Source: Mangifera indica (lineage: Eukaryota > Streptophyta > Magnoliopsida > Sapindales > Anacardiaceae). Taken from it: a stretch of 64,000 nucleotides of DNA. The translations under genes and the position numbers were made by a program. Where the stretch lies: contig NC_058140.1 in the NCBI RefSeq assembly GCF_011075055.1, positions 14,196,668 to 14,260,667 of the forward strand. Direction: 5' to 3'. This document shows positions 1-9,700 of this stretch, in pieces. Under the pieces are notes generated by a model. The model had not been told where the DNA came from, made no database searches, and worked only from the letters and a program-made list of their open reading frames with translations. Numbering within the stretch: position 1 is the first letter of the stretch; every line of letters begins with the position of its first letter.

Positions 1-597
1 TCAGATTACATATTTAATATTAAATTATACAAATTATTTAAAATATTATTCTTAATAGTTATCCAATTCAATAATAGTCTGATTCAATCACCAATAAAAC
101 AGTCTCTTAAGTGGTTGGGTCAGACCATCCTTTTCACCGTATTGATGATTCATCCGCATCCGAAAACATTATAAGATAGAAATGCTAGAATACCACCGCA
201 TAGATATGCAATCAATTATATAAGATAATCACGACTTAGATTAGCCGATGTAAGAAAAATCAATATGAATTTAGGGCAACAGGCTGAGATTGAGCCTGCG
301 GTAAACACACAAGCTTCTGACAGATGGCAGATGGGGGTTCTGGTTTTGAGAGTGAAGTCTCATCAAGTTGTAACGTATGAAACTCAGTTCAGTTCTGAAT
401 TTTTTTGGTAAGTTACTCAGTTCTGATTTTATGACAAATCTACAACCCCTTTTTTTTCACCACTTGATTTTAGACTTATAGCCATCAGTACGTTTCAAAT
501 CTCAACTCAACATTGTGCCTCAAATCTCACAAATCTTACTGAAACAAGAAGACGAAGAAAAAGCAGAGGCTAGAAACCAGGAATTCAAGAAGCAAAA
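1..597. other. Upstream region of the F-box gene
   Basis: AT-rich sequence with no supportable gene. The last ~100 bases are purine-rich and probably form the 5' leader and promoter of the F-box gene that begins at 598. No clear TATA box or transposon end was recognised. Confidence 0.4.
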
Positions 598-1830
598 ATG
601 TCAGATTACTTACCAGAAGAAGTCCTCATCGAAATCTTCCTCAGGCTTCCCGCGAAATGGGTGATGAACTCTAGGTATGTTTGCAAATCATGGTACTCTA
701 TGCTCACTGAACCCACTTTCATTTCTAATTACAACAACTTTCACACCCATAACAAAACTAATGATCGGATAATGGTGAGGCACTATGAGAGGTCCCTTTT
801 GAAAGACATAGTCAAACTTCACCGTGACGATGACGGCTCATTCATCCCGGACGAAGAGCTAATTTTACCACTCGATGCCAGGCGTAGCCCTTATGCTATC
901 ATTGATTCATCTTTTGGCTTAGTGTGTTTGTATGGCTTCGTCTTTAGAACCCGCCCGAAACATATAGTTATATGGAACCCTTCTCTTGGCTTTTCCAAGA
1001 GAATTTTAGTTAAGCCCTTTGATGAAGATCATTTTGAAGAACCGATTTACGGATTCGGGTTTGACCCGAAGAGTAACGACCACAAGGTGGTGAGAATCTT
1101 GTACCATCAACAGCGCCGATATGTTGGTGAAGGCGTCGTCAAGAGTGTTGAAATTTATGCTTTGAATGTTGGCGAGTGGGTGGATATTTCTGGAAAAGCT
1201 GCACCTGGCTGTCTCATTAAGGATTCTCTGTCGAGGGCTTATGTGGATGGGGCGGTTTATTGGGTTGCGCAAATGAATGTGGGAGTTATTTCCCGCAAAC
1301 TGGTGTTGTCCTTGTTTGATTTGAGCGATGAGACGTTTAAGACATTGGAAATGCCGGATGAGCTTAAGTGGAAAACGAAATTGGTTGAACAGAAGTTCCA
1401 AAACGAGCAGTTAAAAGTAGTTGCTATGAACAAGTCACTCAGTTTGGTGCACTTTTTTATACAGTGGACGAAAAGTCCTTCTTTTGATGGGTGTAACATT
1501 TGGATGCTCGTTGAAAATGGTGGCGCAAGAGGGTACTGGACGATAAAGTATAGAGTTGATCTCCGATTAGGGATCGCCAACGTTTTAGGGCTGAGGAAAA
1601 ATGGAGAAGTTGTGCTAGTGGCAAGGCACACATATGAGCTGATTTGCTTTCCTATTGGCAGTAGAAAAATCAGATACTTGGATATGATTGGCGATTGGAG
1701 TACTTTCTACATGAACACTTACATTGAGAGTCTGCGTTTATATGAGAGAGGAAATCATGAGTTTATCAACAATTTTGATTCTTCCGCAGTGCCAGCAACC
1801 GGGAATGGCGATGAACTCACGGAGGCTTGA
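598..1830 (+). CDS. F-box protein with F-box-associated domain (CPR1/At3g06240-like)
   Basis: Intronless ORF of 410 residues starting at an ATG in an A-rich context. Residues ~4-48 form an F-box (LPEEVLIEIFLRLPAKWVM, then VCKSWYSML), which in this family binds SKP1 of an SCF ubiquitin ligase. The remainder matches the F-box-associated (FBA type 1) region: VIWNPSLGFSKR near residue 125, then YGFGFDPKSNDHKVVRI, the hallmark of plant F-box/kelch proteins such as CPR1/CPR30. This half would recruit the substrate; the target cannot be deduced. Length (~400 aa) and lack of introns are typical. The family is very large in plants, so orthology is uncertain. Overlapping reverse-strand ORFs are shadows. 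Confidence 0.9.
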   Translation: MSDYLPEEVLIEIFLRLPAKWVMNSRYVCKSWYSMLTEPTFISNYNNFHTHNKTNDRIMVRHYERSLLKDIVKLHRDDDGSFIPDEELILPLDARRSPYAIIDSSFGLVCLYGFVFRTRPKHIVIWNPSLGFSKRILVKPFDEDHFEEPIYGFGFDPKSNDHKVVRILYHQQRRYVGEGVVKSVEIYALNVGEWVDISGKAAPGCLIKDSLSRAYVDGAVYWVAQMNVGVISRKLVLSLFDLSDETFKTLEMPDELKWKTKLVEQKFQNEQLKVVAMNKSLSLVHFFIQWTKSPSFDGCNIWMLVENGGARGYWTIKYRVDLRLGIANVLGLRKNGEVVLVARHTYELICFPIGSRKIRYLDMIGDWSTFYMNTYIESLRLYERGNHEFINNFDSSAVPATGNGDELTEA

Positions 1831-3064
1831 ACTTACTGTCTTTCTTCAGCCATGTGTGTGCTATTGGGAATAATAAGTAGCAATATTTTTAGCTAGATTG
1901 TCGTCAGTTGTGTGTCATTTAATGTGTTTTAATGTAACAATTCTTGTGTCCTCTCTATAGGGTCAAAACTTTTCCCCATTGAACAAGGTCAAGATATAAT
2001 AATAATCTGTGAAGTTTTTATGTTTTTAGTCAGTGTGAATTGTCTCTAAATGTATACTCCTGGGGGAGGACGTAATTTTGTGTTGAGCTTAATTCACTTA
2101 AATGAGAAATTTTTATCCCAATATTTGGTTTTAAAAAAAAAAAAAAAGACCGGTAGGATTTAGGATTTAAGATTTAAAATTCCACTGTTTTTTTTTTTTA
2201 AAGGAATTTACATTCTCATAGTTATGAAAATTTAATTACACTTTAAACTTATTGACGTAGATGCAAAAATAATTATTATTGATGATACGGTTTTTCGTCA
2301 TTAACTTATATATATAATTTAGAGTTTTATATAAAATATGTTATGGTAATAGCAATTAGAGCCTAAGAAAACTCGGTGCACAATTTTTTTTTCTGTTTCG
2401 TAATATTAGAATTTTTATTTAAATTACACTGTAATACTATAAATTATATAACATTTCATCAATAAAATTGATTCAATATATACCCAATTCATAATAATTC
2501 GTCCTAATGAACATATGATTTATATAATAGCTGGATACTTTTATAAATTAAATTTCGCTGAAAAAGAAATATATATTTATGCCACTATTACAAAAAAAGA
2601 AAATATACCAGTGACTGTAAATTGGAATTACAACCTAAATTTACCAATTCCCAGCCACCAAATGCTCAAAAATTGCCATTCCGAAGGCAGTTTAATTTCT
2701 ATAATCATACATATATTCTATTAGTAACCCATCTTTCAGAAAACAGAAAGCAAAATGGATGCATACATGTTGGCTATTTTACCACCACAGACCTTGATTT
2801 TGGTCTTTGGCTACCAACACTTTTATTCTTGTTCATCTTTTGTTTCTATACACGCAGCTTTTGCTCTGATTTTTCGTGGGGATTCACTTACTCAAACTTT
2901 ATTGGTTTTATAATCACACCAGATTTCTTCTTCACCTGCAAGACTGTATTGGAGGAGACAAATGAGACATGTTATATGAGGAAAACAACCAATTGTCAAC
3001 CAAGCTTCTGCAAAACTGTGTTTATACTGCGTTTTTTCGGTTGCATAACAAATAATACAATAAA
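1831..3064. other. AT-rich spacer
   Basis: Downstream region of the F-box gene. It contains poly-A and poly-T runs near 2132 and 2190 and no supportable gene. Short ORFs at 2515-2724 and 2622-3110 (+) have no recognisable domain; the second lies partly antisense to the UTP14-like fragment. Confidence 0.5.
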
Positions 3065-3400
3065 AATCACCGGCCTTTTTATCCAACTTCTCACAGATAA
3101 TGACATGTGAGGCGCGCATCCTTTCTCTTTTTAAAAGCTTCTTCCCTCTTCTTCTTTGCATATTTTCATGTTCTTCTACCATCCAAGAAGGTAGGTAAGC
3201 CTTTCTTTTGCTGCACATTTGTCCACTGTCCCCAACCCGGTAGTAGATGAGGCTTTTCAGGTACAGGATTCTCTTCATTCAGGACCTTGTCTTTATCTTC
3301 TCAAAATCATCAACCTCTACATCATCCCCCGCAAAAGCAAGACGAATAAGTTCTTGAGATGGAAGCTCATATGAGGTTTTTGGTTCGCGTGGAAAATGAT
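3065..3400 (-). pseudogene. UTP14-like gene fragment, frameshifted
   Basis: Read on the minus strand this shows consecutive blocks of the C-terminal half of plant UTP14, a component of the U3 snoRNP/small-subunit processome that matures 18S rRNA in the nucleolus. The blocks are SYELPSQELIRLAFAGDD, then LNEENPVPEKPHLLPGWGQW, then LPSWMVEEHENMQRRR, then HVIICEKLDKKA. The order is right but they lie in different frames. The first frame runs into a stop near 3283-3290, and another shift lies near 3213-3222 before LPSW. Similarity stops near 3065 and is not seen upstream of ~3400. No intron separates the blocks, so this may be a processed or captured piece. It is surely non-functional as UTP14; the family match rests on recalled motifs. 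Confidence 0.7.
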
Positions 3401-3440
3401 GGTGCCAGACTTGGTCCAGCATGGCCACTGCCGTGCAGGC

Positions 3441-4375
3441 TCAGAGTGGAAGAATGACAGAATATACTAGAATTATTATTTTATTGTCCGATAATTCACT
3501 TTTATACAATACAACCAATGAATAAGGCCGATTAGCAGTACTATATCAGGCTCCAGCTCATGCTCTTTTGAAAGTTGGCCTCAGCTAAACGTAGCCCAAA
3601 AGCACATGAAAGTGAAATCTTAATGTATGTTACAAAAACGGAGGTAGTCAGGCAGACAACACTCTATTATAATTCTATTTCTAGTCTTACAATTAGTATT
3701 AATCTAAATACTATGTTTTATTGCCCGCACGATTAGATATATAATTAGATTTTAAATAATATATTATCATATAATAATTTTAATTTAAAATTACACATAT
3801 AATAATATATTATCTGTTTAAATACTAAAACTTTATGACAGAATAATTTTTGCAAGTTTGCCAATGGGTTTCTAAGTTCTAACTTAATCCAACATAATTT
3901 GACACCATAATCATAATTATGCCATTACTATCTTCTAAACTTTTGTGCCGTTGTTGAAGAAAATTACAACCTCCAAAACCAAAACCAAAACCAAAAAGTA
4001 TTAATAAAAGGCAACCAGCCCACTTCTTAAAAATTGCATTGGTAATCGTCTCAAGTCCAGGAGATTTTCAATGCCACAGCAAAAGTCAGCCATCCCATTC
4101 CTCAAAACCCCGCACCTATACACAATACACACATTCCCCAAAACACCCAAGATGACATCGCCTTCCACTTCTTATTACATTATCACTGTCACATCTATTC
4201 TTTTTAACACTTGAACGAAGTGTGAACTTTCTTAACCTCCTTTTCTGTCACTTCGTCTACATACATTTAACTTTTCTTCGCATGGGTTGTCAAGTCTGTT
4301 CAAGACAAAAACAAACACCATGTGCAGTAATAGTAAAGTTAAAACGTTGCATATTTTCTTTCACATCCATTCGAA
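3441..4375. other. Spacer downstream of the bHLH gene
   Basis: AT-rich; no gene. It carries a short (AAAACC)n-type repeat at about 3974-3999. The part next to 4375 should hold the 3' UTR of the minus-strand bHLH gene. Confidence 0.4.
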
Positions 4376-5787
4376 TCAGTGCTGCTTTGATGATGAACCA
4401 TAGTTTCCCATGGCAGGTGACCAGAAATCTGCTCCGTTGCTGTTTGCCACGTGTACGGTGGATGCCACTGGTACCAGGCATAGCCCCCTGCTCTTCAGGT
4501 CCGTCCTCAATTCTTCATCTCCTCCGTTTTGTCCACAGTCCTATATATATATATATATATATTCACATCAATTGAGAGAGTCAAAGACAGTAGGAAAAGT
4601 GGGAACTAAAAACATTTCTACACAGTTGACTGTTGACTCACTATTGCCACCGTCAAATTTTCAATCTATTGGATCAAAAGAGGGACCCATTATGGCCCTG
4701 CTTTCACATATTCAGGCGAAATTATACGTGGAACCTTAGCCGTCCACTACAAATTGAAACTTGAAATAGGCAATTTGGCATGACCTGGTAGAGATCCTAC
4801 TGTTGATGCATGTGGACCATTATGCATAAAATGGAAGCAGTAAAAAACAAAAAAGAAAAGATGTTTCACGTTTCTGGGAAAATCTTCATCCGATCATCGG
4901 TAGTTGGTACTTACAGGTAGGTGGTGCTGCAGGTACGGCGAGCAAAGAACCTGAACCTGATCGTGCAGGAATCTGATATAACCCATCGCTTCATGCAGCA
5001 CTGACGCTGTATCCGTCTGCATGTAATACCATTTCAAACAACATTGAAATGATCAAATTTGTTCCATGCAATTAAATAGAAAGAAATTGTACCTTGCCGA
5101 AAGGTGAAACAAGCTGCTGCAATGCTGCGATTCGTTCTCCTAGCTTCTCTTTCCTCACCTGTCATTCCAAAAGAAATTCAAAACTGAGTACATAGGGTAT
5201 ATATTTGTGTATTTATGAGACATATTTAAGAATTAAGACCTTTGCATGGCCACTAGATGAAGGGGAGTTTTCTGCTTTTGTCTTTTTACTGGTTTTCTGA
5301 GTGATCGCTGGTGTTCCGGTTATGGTGCTTGAGCATTGAACTGCTTCTTTGCCAGACCCATTTCGTTTTCTCTGAGAAAATAACAAAAAAAAACTATAAA
5401 ATAATCCAAAATGTAAACTTTATGAAGCTACACCTTCCAGACACTTACATTAGACTTGGAATATTTAGTGTTGGCACTGCTGTTATTCCCGGAAGAAGTA
5501 GAAGAAGAATCATTACAAGTGACATCAGATTTTTGAGGAGTAGTTCTAGTAATACTCTCACCACCATACAACATGATTTCATCCTTTTCATTTTCTCCAT
5601 AGTTACCAAAACAAAGCATTTTAGGAGGCTTTTCATGAGAAGAAAAAGGCAAGGAAGACGAAAAACAAGAATAGTTAGTAAAAGTGTGTTCCATATCGAG
5701 ACCCAAAACGACATCATCCGAGAATAACAACTGAGAGAAACTGGTAGTGGTGCCTTGGTCCCTGTCAAATCCGCCATTATCGGCCAT
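4376..5787 (-). CDS. bHLH113: bHLH transcription factor, bHLH113 type
   Basis: Five exons on the minus strand: 5787-5449, 5371-5240, 5158-5093, 5016-4915 and 4540-4376. They join to 804 nt, 267 residues, with GT-AG borders and no stop. The start is [10 protein letters not shown]. Exons 3-4 encode the atypical b[23 protein letters not shown], then [20 protein letters not shown]. The basic region lacks the usual H-E-R triad, so canonical E-box binding is doubtful, as is known for this subfamily. The last exon has the family C-terminal signature [19 protein letters not shown] and ends [16 protein letters not shown]. The acceptor of exon 5 lies directly after a (TA)n run (4542-4561), an unusual pyrimidine-poor site. 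In Arabidopsis the bHLH113 gene adjoins HAT3.1; here a HAT3.1-like gene lies ~37 kb away on the same strand. Confidence 0.9.
4542..4561. repeat. (TA)n microsatellite at an intron 3' end
   Basis: About ten TA units. On the minus strand they end in the AG that serves as acceptor for the last exon of the bHLH gene. Length polymorphism here could affect splicing. Confidence 0.8.
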
Positions 5788-6898
5788 TACAGAACAAACC
5801 CAGATGCAGAAAAGCTAAGCGGAGTCAGGGTTTGTTAGGTTTTAATTAAGAAATAGAGTGTGACCGTGGGGAGAGAGAAATGAGAGGCGTTGTGTACAGA
5901 GAGTACATGTGTGTTGTTATGACTTAAGAGCAGCAGCCGTTACAATAGAGGAAGTATTACGGTTTTCTCTAGGTTTAGGCTTTGGGTTTCGGCTTATTTC
6001 AGTCAAACCCACCAAGCCCGAGAAAACCGTGGTTTCGCTCTCCAAAGCATTGTTGCTTCCTTATAACCGGTTTTTGGCCCTCAGTTCAGTTACCCACCGC
6101 CGATTCACTCACCTTTTTTTTTTTTTTTTTTTAAAGTCATATTTTTTTAAATTAAATCAATATATTAAATATATCAAATTTTAAGTATAATAATTAGCCT
6201 CCTGATTATTATACTTAAGTGAGATTTTTAAAAAAATTAAATTAATTATATTGAATAGATTAAATTTTTAATATAATAATTAATTTTATAATTATTATAT
6301 CAAATATATTAAATATTTAATTTTAAAATATTATTAAATGATTCAAACTTATTTTTTTATACAAAAAATAAATTTTCATTACTCCCCAAACAATTTCTTA
6401 AGGACATTTTATGGGGCTTTTATAAGTCTTGGGTTGGGGCAATTTATATTTTCTGTAAACTTAATACTTTTATTCATTTATAGGAACCTTTATTATTACC
6501 ACGTTAAAATATAGATATATCCAATCAAAAGTATAAATTGTATCAATTAGCTAAAAATTAAATTTCTTAAATGTTAATTATATTTTTCAGAACTATTAAA
6601 AAGAAAATTGCAGAAAAGGCTATTAAATTTTCTCCAGTTTCACACAGCGGAGTGACAGCGTGTTCAGGTCGGAACCACTACTCACGTGCGTGAGACAAGT
6701 CTAAGTGGAGGAGGCTTCGGTGATTTCGGAGATGTAGGTTGCTAGGAATTGTTTGTGCACGTGTATGACTGTTACCAGGAAAATCATACAGGATGTGAAC
6801 GAGCTCTGAGGCCCTGATGATGACGTATACATAGTGCCCGAATGACCATTTCCATCGAACTTCGCTAAGGATAATAGCTAGGTAAAAGATTTAATTTC
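5788..6898. other. bHLH promoter region and AT-rich spacer
   Basis: No gene seen. The part next to 5788 should hold the promoter and 5' leader of the minus-strand bHLH gene. 6117-6380 is very AT-rich with small inverted repeats built on a TATAATAATTA motif. Confidence 0.4.
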
Positions 6899-7610
6899 GG
6901 CCAAATGACTATTTCCCACCCAAGGTTTGATGTTTTCTCAAAAGTCCTCCTTTTAACTATGGAAACACCAAATACCCACCTATGACCGATTAGATTTAAC
7001 CAAACCCTAACGGTGGTAGTAAAATCGTTATTTTTGCTATAATATTAAAAATAAACTAAAATAGAATCTAATTTTGCCCTCCTAAACTTTAAAAACTAAA
7101 ATTTTCAGCCTAAGTTTTAAAAAATGGCAGTTTCACCCTAAAATCTCCGACGACCATTCCTCCATTGTCGACAAGCAGCTGACGAATGCTTTCCTCCTAT
7201 TTGGAGGCTCGATCGGCGTCGAAAACGCCTTGGGAGACGAAGAACTTCGTCTGGGGAGACCAAGTTTTTCGTCTCCCAAGGCGTTTTCGACTTCGATCGA
7301 GCCTCCAAATGGGAGGAAAGCATTCGCCGGAAGGAGAGGCTGCTTCGGGAGGGAGAGGCCTTCGACAATGGAGTCAGAATGGTCGTCGGAGATTTCAAAA
7401 CAAAACCTTGGGTGAAACTGTCATTTTTTAAAACTTAGGCTAAGGGAAAATTTTTAGTTTTTAAAGTTTAGGGGCAAAAAGAGATAAAATTTTTAGGCGT
7501 TAGGGTTTAGTTAAATCTAACCGGCCATGGGTGAGTATTTGATTTTCCATAGTTAAAGGAGAGACTTTTGAGAAAACATCAAACCTTGGGTGGGAAATAG
7601 TCATTTGGCC
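6899..7610. mobile_element. Foldback Mutator-like element 1 (712 bp, exact 9-bp TSD)
   Basis: Begins GGCCAAATGACTATTTCCCA and ends with its reverse complement, TGGGAAATAGTCATTTGGCC. The flanks carry the same nine bases, TTTAATTTC (6890-6898 and 7611-7619). The two halves align along almost the whole element as diverged inverted arms meeting near 7250-7260. The central ~65 bp per arm (7183-7248 and 7262-7330) is GC-richer and nearly perfect. A 9-bp target duplication with long inverted repeats is characteristic of the Mutator superfamily. There is no transposase ORF, so it must be mobilised in trans. Small ORFs inside are by-products of the inverted repeat. Confidence 0.85.
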
Positions 7611-7619
7611 TTTAATTTC

Positions 7620-8555
7620 CTCCCAAACCATTTATTTAACCTTCCTATCCATGTTAGTACAATCAACGTTGCAAGAAAACAAAAAAGAAATGATAGGTAA
7701 ATTTTACAATTTTTACACCAATCAAGTAAGAAGAGAAGACCGGAAGAACATTGAGAGTTTTAAGTTGCTTCGGTGGAATATTTGAATTTTTAATATTTCA
7801 CTGATATTAACAATAAGAAAAGAAGATGAAAATTACTCTACTATAAACAATGAAATTGGTATGAAGACTAGAGTTTAAAGGGCTTTTGATCTCACTTAAT
7901 TAAATAAAATTCAATTGAATATTTAATGAGATCTTGAATATTTTTACCTAAGTTGAAAGTTTAATGAAAAATAAGATGCACATGTATATCTTCAAAGTAT
8001 GTAATTTTCTGTTAATCATTAAAAATGTTGAAAAATCTCTTTGTATTGATGAATTTCATTAAATGGATTTGAGATTTCTAAACTCGATCTCAAAAATGTA
8101 AGTTATGGTTATAATTAAACCATGTAAAAATCGTTGTCTCTTCTATATTTATTGCTCTTTTATATATTTTGTTGCATAGGTCATCTAAAATATAATTAAC
8201 TTTATTACATATGTAAACCATGTTCACAAATTGTGACCGTAACTCAATTGGTATGATTAGGTTTTGAATTTTCTATATTTAATAAATCAATTCATTAACT
8301 GGTTTTATACAATTTTTTTTTTTTTTTTCGTTAATTTTAACCATCTTTATAATAAATATATTCCGTAAAGGTAGATCAATACAAGGGCTATCCATATTAG
8401 ATGAAATTAACTATCCATATTGAAAGTCAAGAACAAGGCTCTCTTAAAAACTATTGAGAGAAAGTATGAATTTTTGTAATTAATATATGATCACCTCCCA
8501 AATCAAATGAAATTAGTTGAAAATTGTCAGATCGATAAAGATGCATGGCAGAAGA
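7620..8555. other. AT-rich spacer
   Basis: No gene or clear transposon end. A poly-T run lies at 8310-8328. Confidence 0.4.
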
Positions 8556-8559
8556 GTGT

Positions 8560-8990
8560 GATTAAAAAAAAAACGGGGCTCGGCCCATGCAAGTCTGCCA
8601 TGGGTAACTTGTCAAACCCTCTAGAAGGCCCAATCCAAAGATCAATCCAGGCCTTACGTGTGTAGACAGACCAAGCCGGATTCTATCTCCAAGGGCCCGG
8701 TCCCTGTAGGCCTGGACCCTTCCAAAGACCGGGGCCGTGTGCTCAGTTGCCAAGCTATACATAAAATAAGATAATGCAGCTGTCCCTATACATAAAATAA
8801 GATAATGATAAATACAAAATAGCAATTTAAAATAAGAATAGTTTAAAGGAATAAAATTCGAATAAGAATCTTGTTTAAGTAACAGTACTGTTGCCCCGTT
8901 TTCCAATGGGCATCAGCATCGACAATCGACACCCTGATTTTTTGCCTACAGATATGGAATCATACCATCTGGTATCAAGACACAATTCAC
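8560..8990. mobile_element. Possible LTR-retroelement remnant with a PBS-like site
   Basis: A GC-rich block (8572-8745, with CGGCCCATG, GGGCCCGGTCCC and GGCCTGGACCC) stands out in AT-rich surroundings. A duplicated ~20-bp segment with the core TACATAAAATAAGATAATG follows at 8758-8808. At ~8970 the sequence TGGTATCAAGAC resembles the initiator-Met tRNA primer-binding site common in plant LTR elements (usually TGGTATCAGAGC). No second LTR or polyprotein was found nearby, so this is only a candidate decayed LTR. Confidence 0.3.
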
Positions 8991-9700
8991 CTACTCCATC
9001 TATTATCTTAATTTTTTATTACTTTTCTTTAAAATTATCTCATTCATTAATTTATAACATATTTATGATTTTTTTTTAGGGAAATCATAATTTAAAATTA
9101 ATAAAATTATACATATATTTTTTAATATATAATTTAAATATATCAATAATATATTATTATTTAATTAAATAAATTTAAATTAAAAATAAAATATTACTTA
9201 ATTATATAATAATAATATGATTATTTCTTCAAAAGAAAGAAGATTAAAAAAATAAATTATATTAATTGTTATGATATTATAAAAAAATTATTGCCATCGT
9301 ATGGATTACGTGTGAAAATGGTGGACAAATATGCAATTTAAAGTCAAAACGCCGTCACGTAATGTACTGTACGATTTACATAGCTTGCCTTCAAGCTCGC
9401 CCTGGGCAAAGTTTATCGAGTCCGAAGCTTCAGCCTAAGCCGTATCTTTTGAAATTATTATAAAAGGCAAAAGAAAGAAAATCAAATGCCAGTTAACGTG
9501 GGTCCTCACAATTTCCACTGTGCAGGCAATCTATTTCAATGCAACGTGACCCACTGTCCTATTCACGCCCTCGTTTTATTCACTTTTCGCTTCATTTTTT
9601 AATTTCATTAATTACCAGAAAGCTATAGATCTTCACGCTTTCTGGGCACTTTTCTGTTCCTTCTGTGTTTGATTTAACGTTTTGGTGGTGGGTAGGTGTG
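8991..9700. other. Promoter and upstream region of GH95 copy A
   Basis: AT-rich to ~9290, then more mixed sequence approaching the gene. No element could be assigned with confidence. The 5' leader probably lies in the last 100-200 bases. Confidence 0.35.

Noticed and set aside
1006..1631. Minus-strand ORFs of 124-131 aa inside the F-box gene
   Set aside because: They lie antisense to a well-supported F-box coding sequence and show no domain; they are codon-bias shadows.
3441..4375. Possible further exons of the bHLH gene
   Set aside because: The bHLH ORF closes with a stop at 4376 with the family C-terminus, so no downstream exon is needed.
5909..6184. 91-aa ORF (+) upstream of the bHLH gene
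   Set aside because: Mostly poly-T-encoded Phe and promoter sequence, with no recognisable domain.
7138..7431. Overlapping ORFs with the repeated motif KTPWETKN on both strands
   Set aside because: The shared peptide arises because the DNA is an inverted repeat inside foldback element 1; not a gene.
8562..8906. 114-aa minus ORF
   Set aside because: No domain; its proline/glycine-rich end comes from the GC-rich block thought to be a retroelement remnant.
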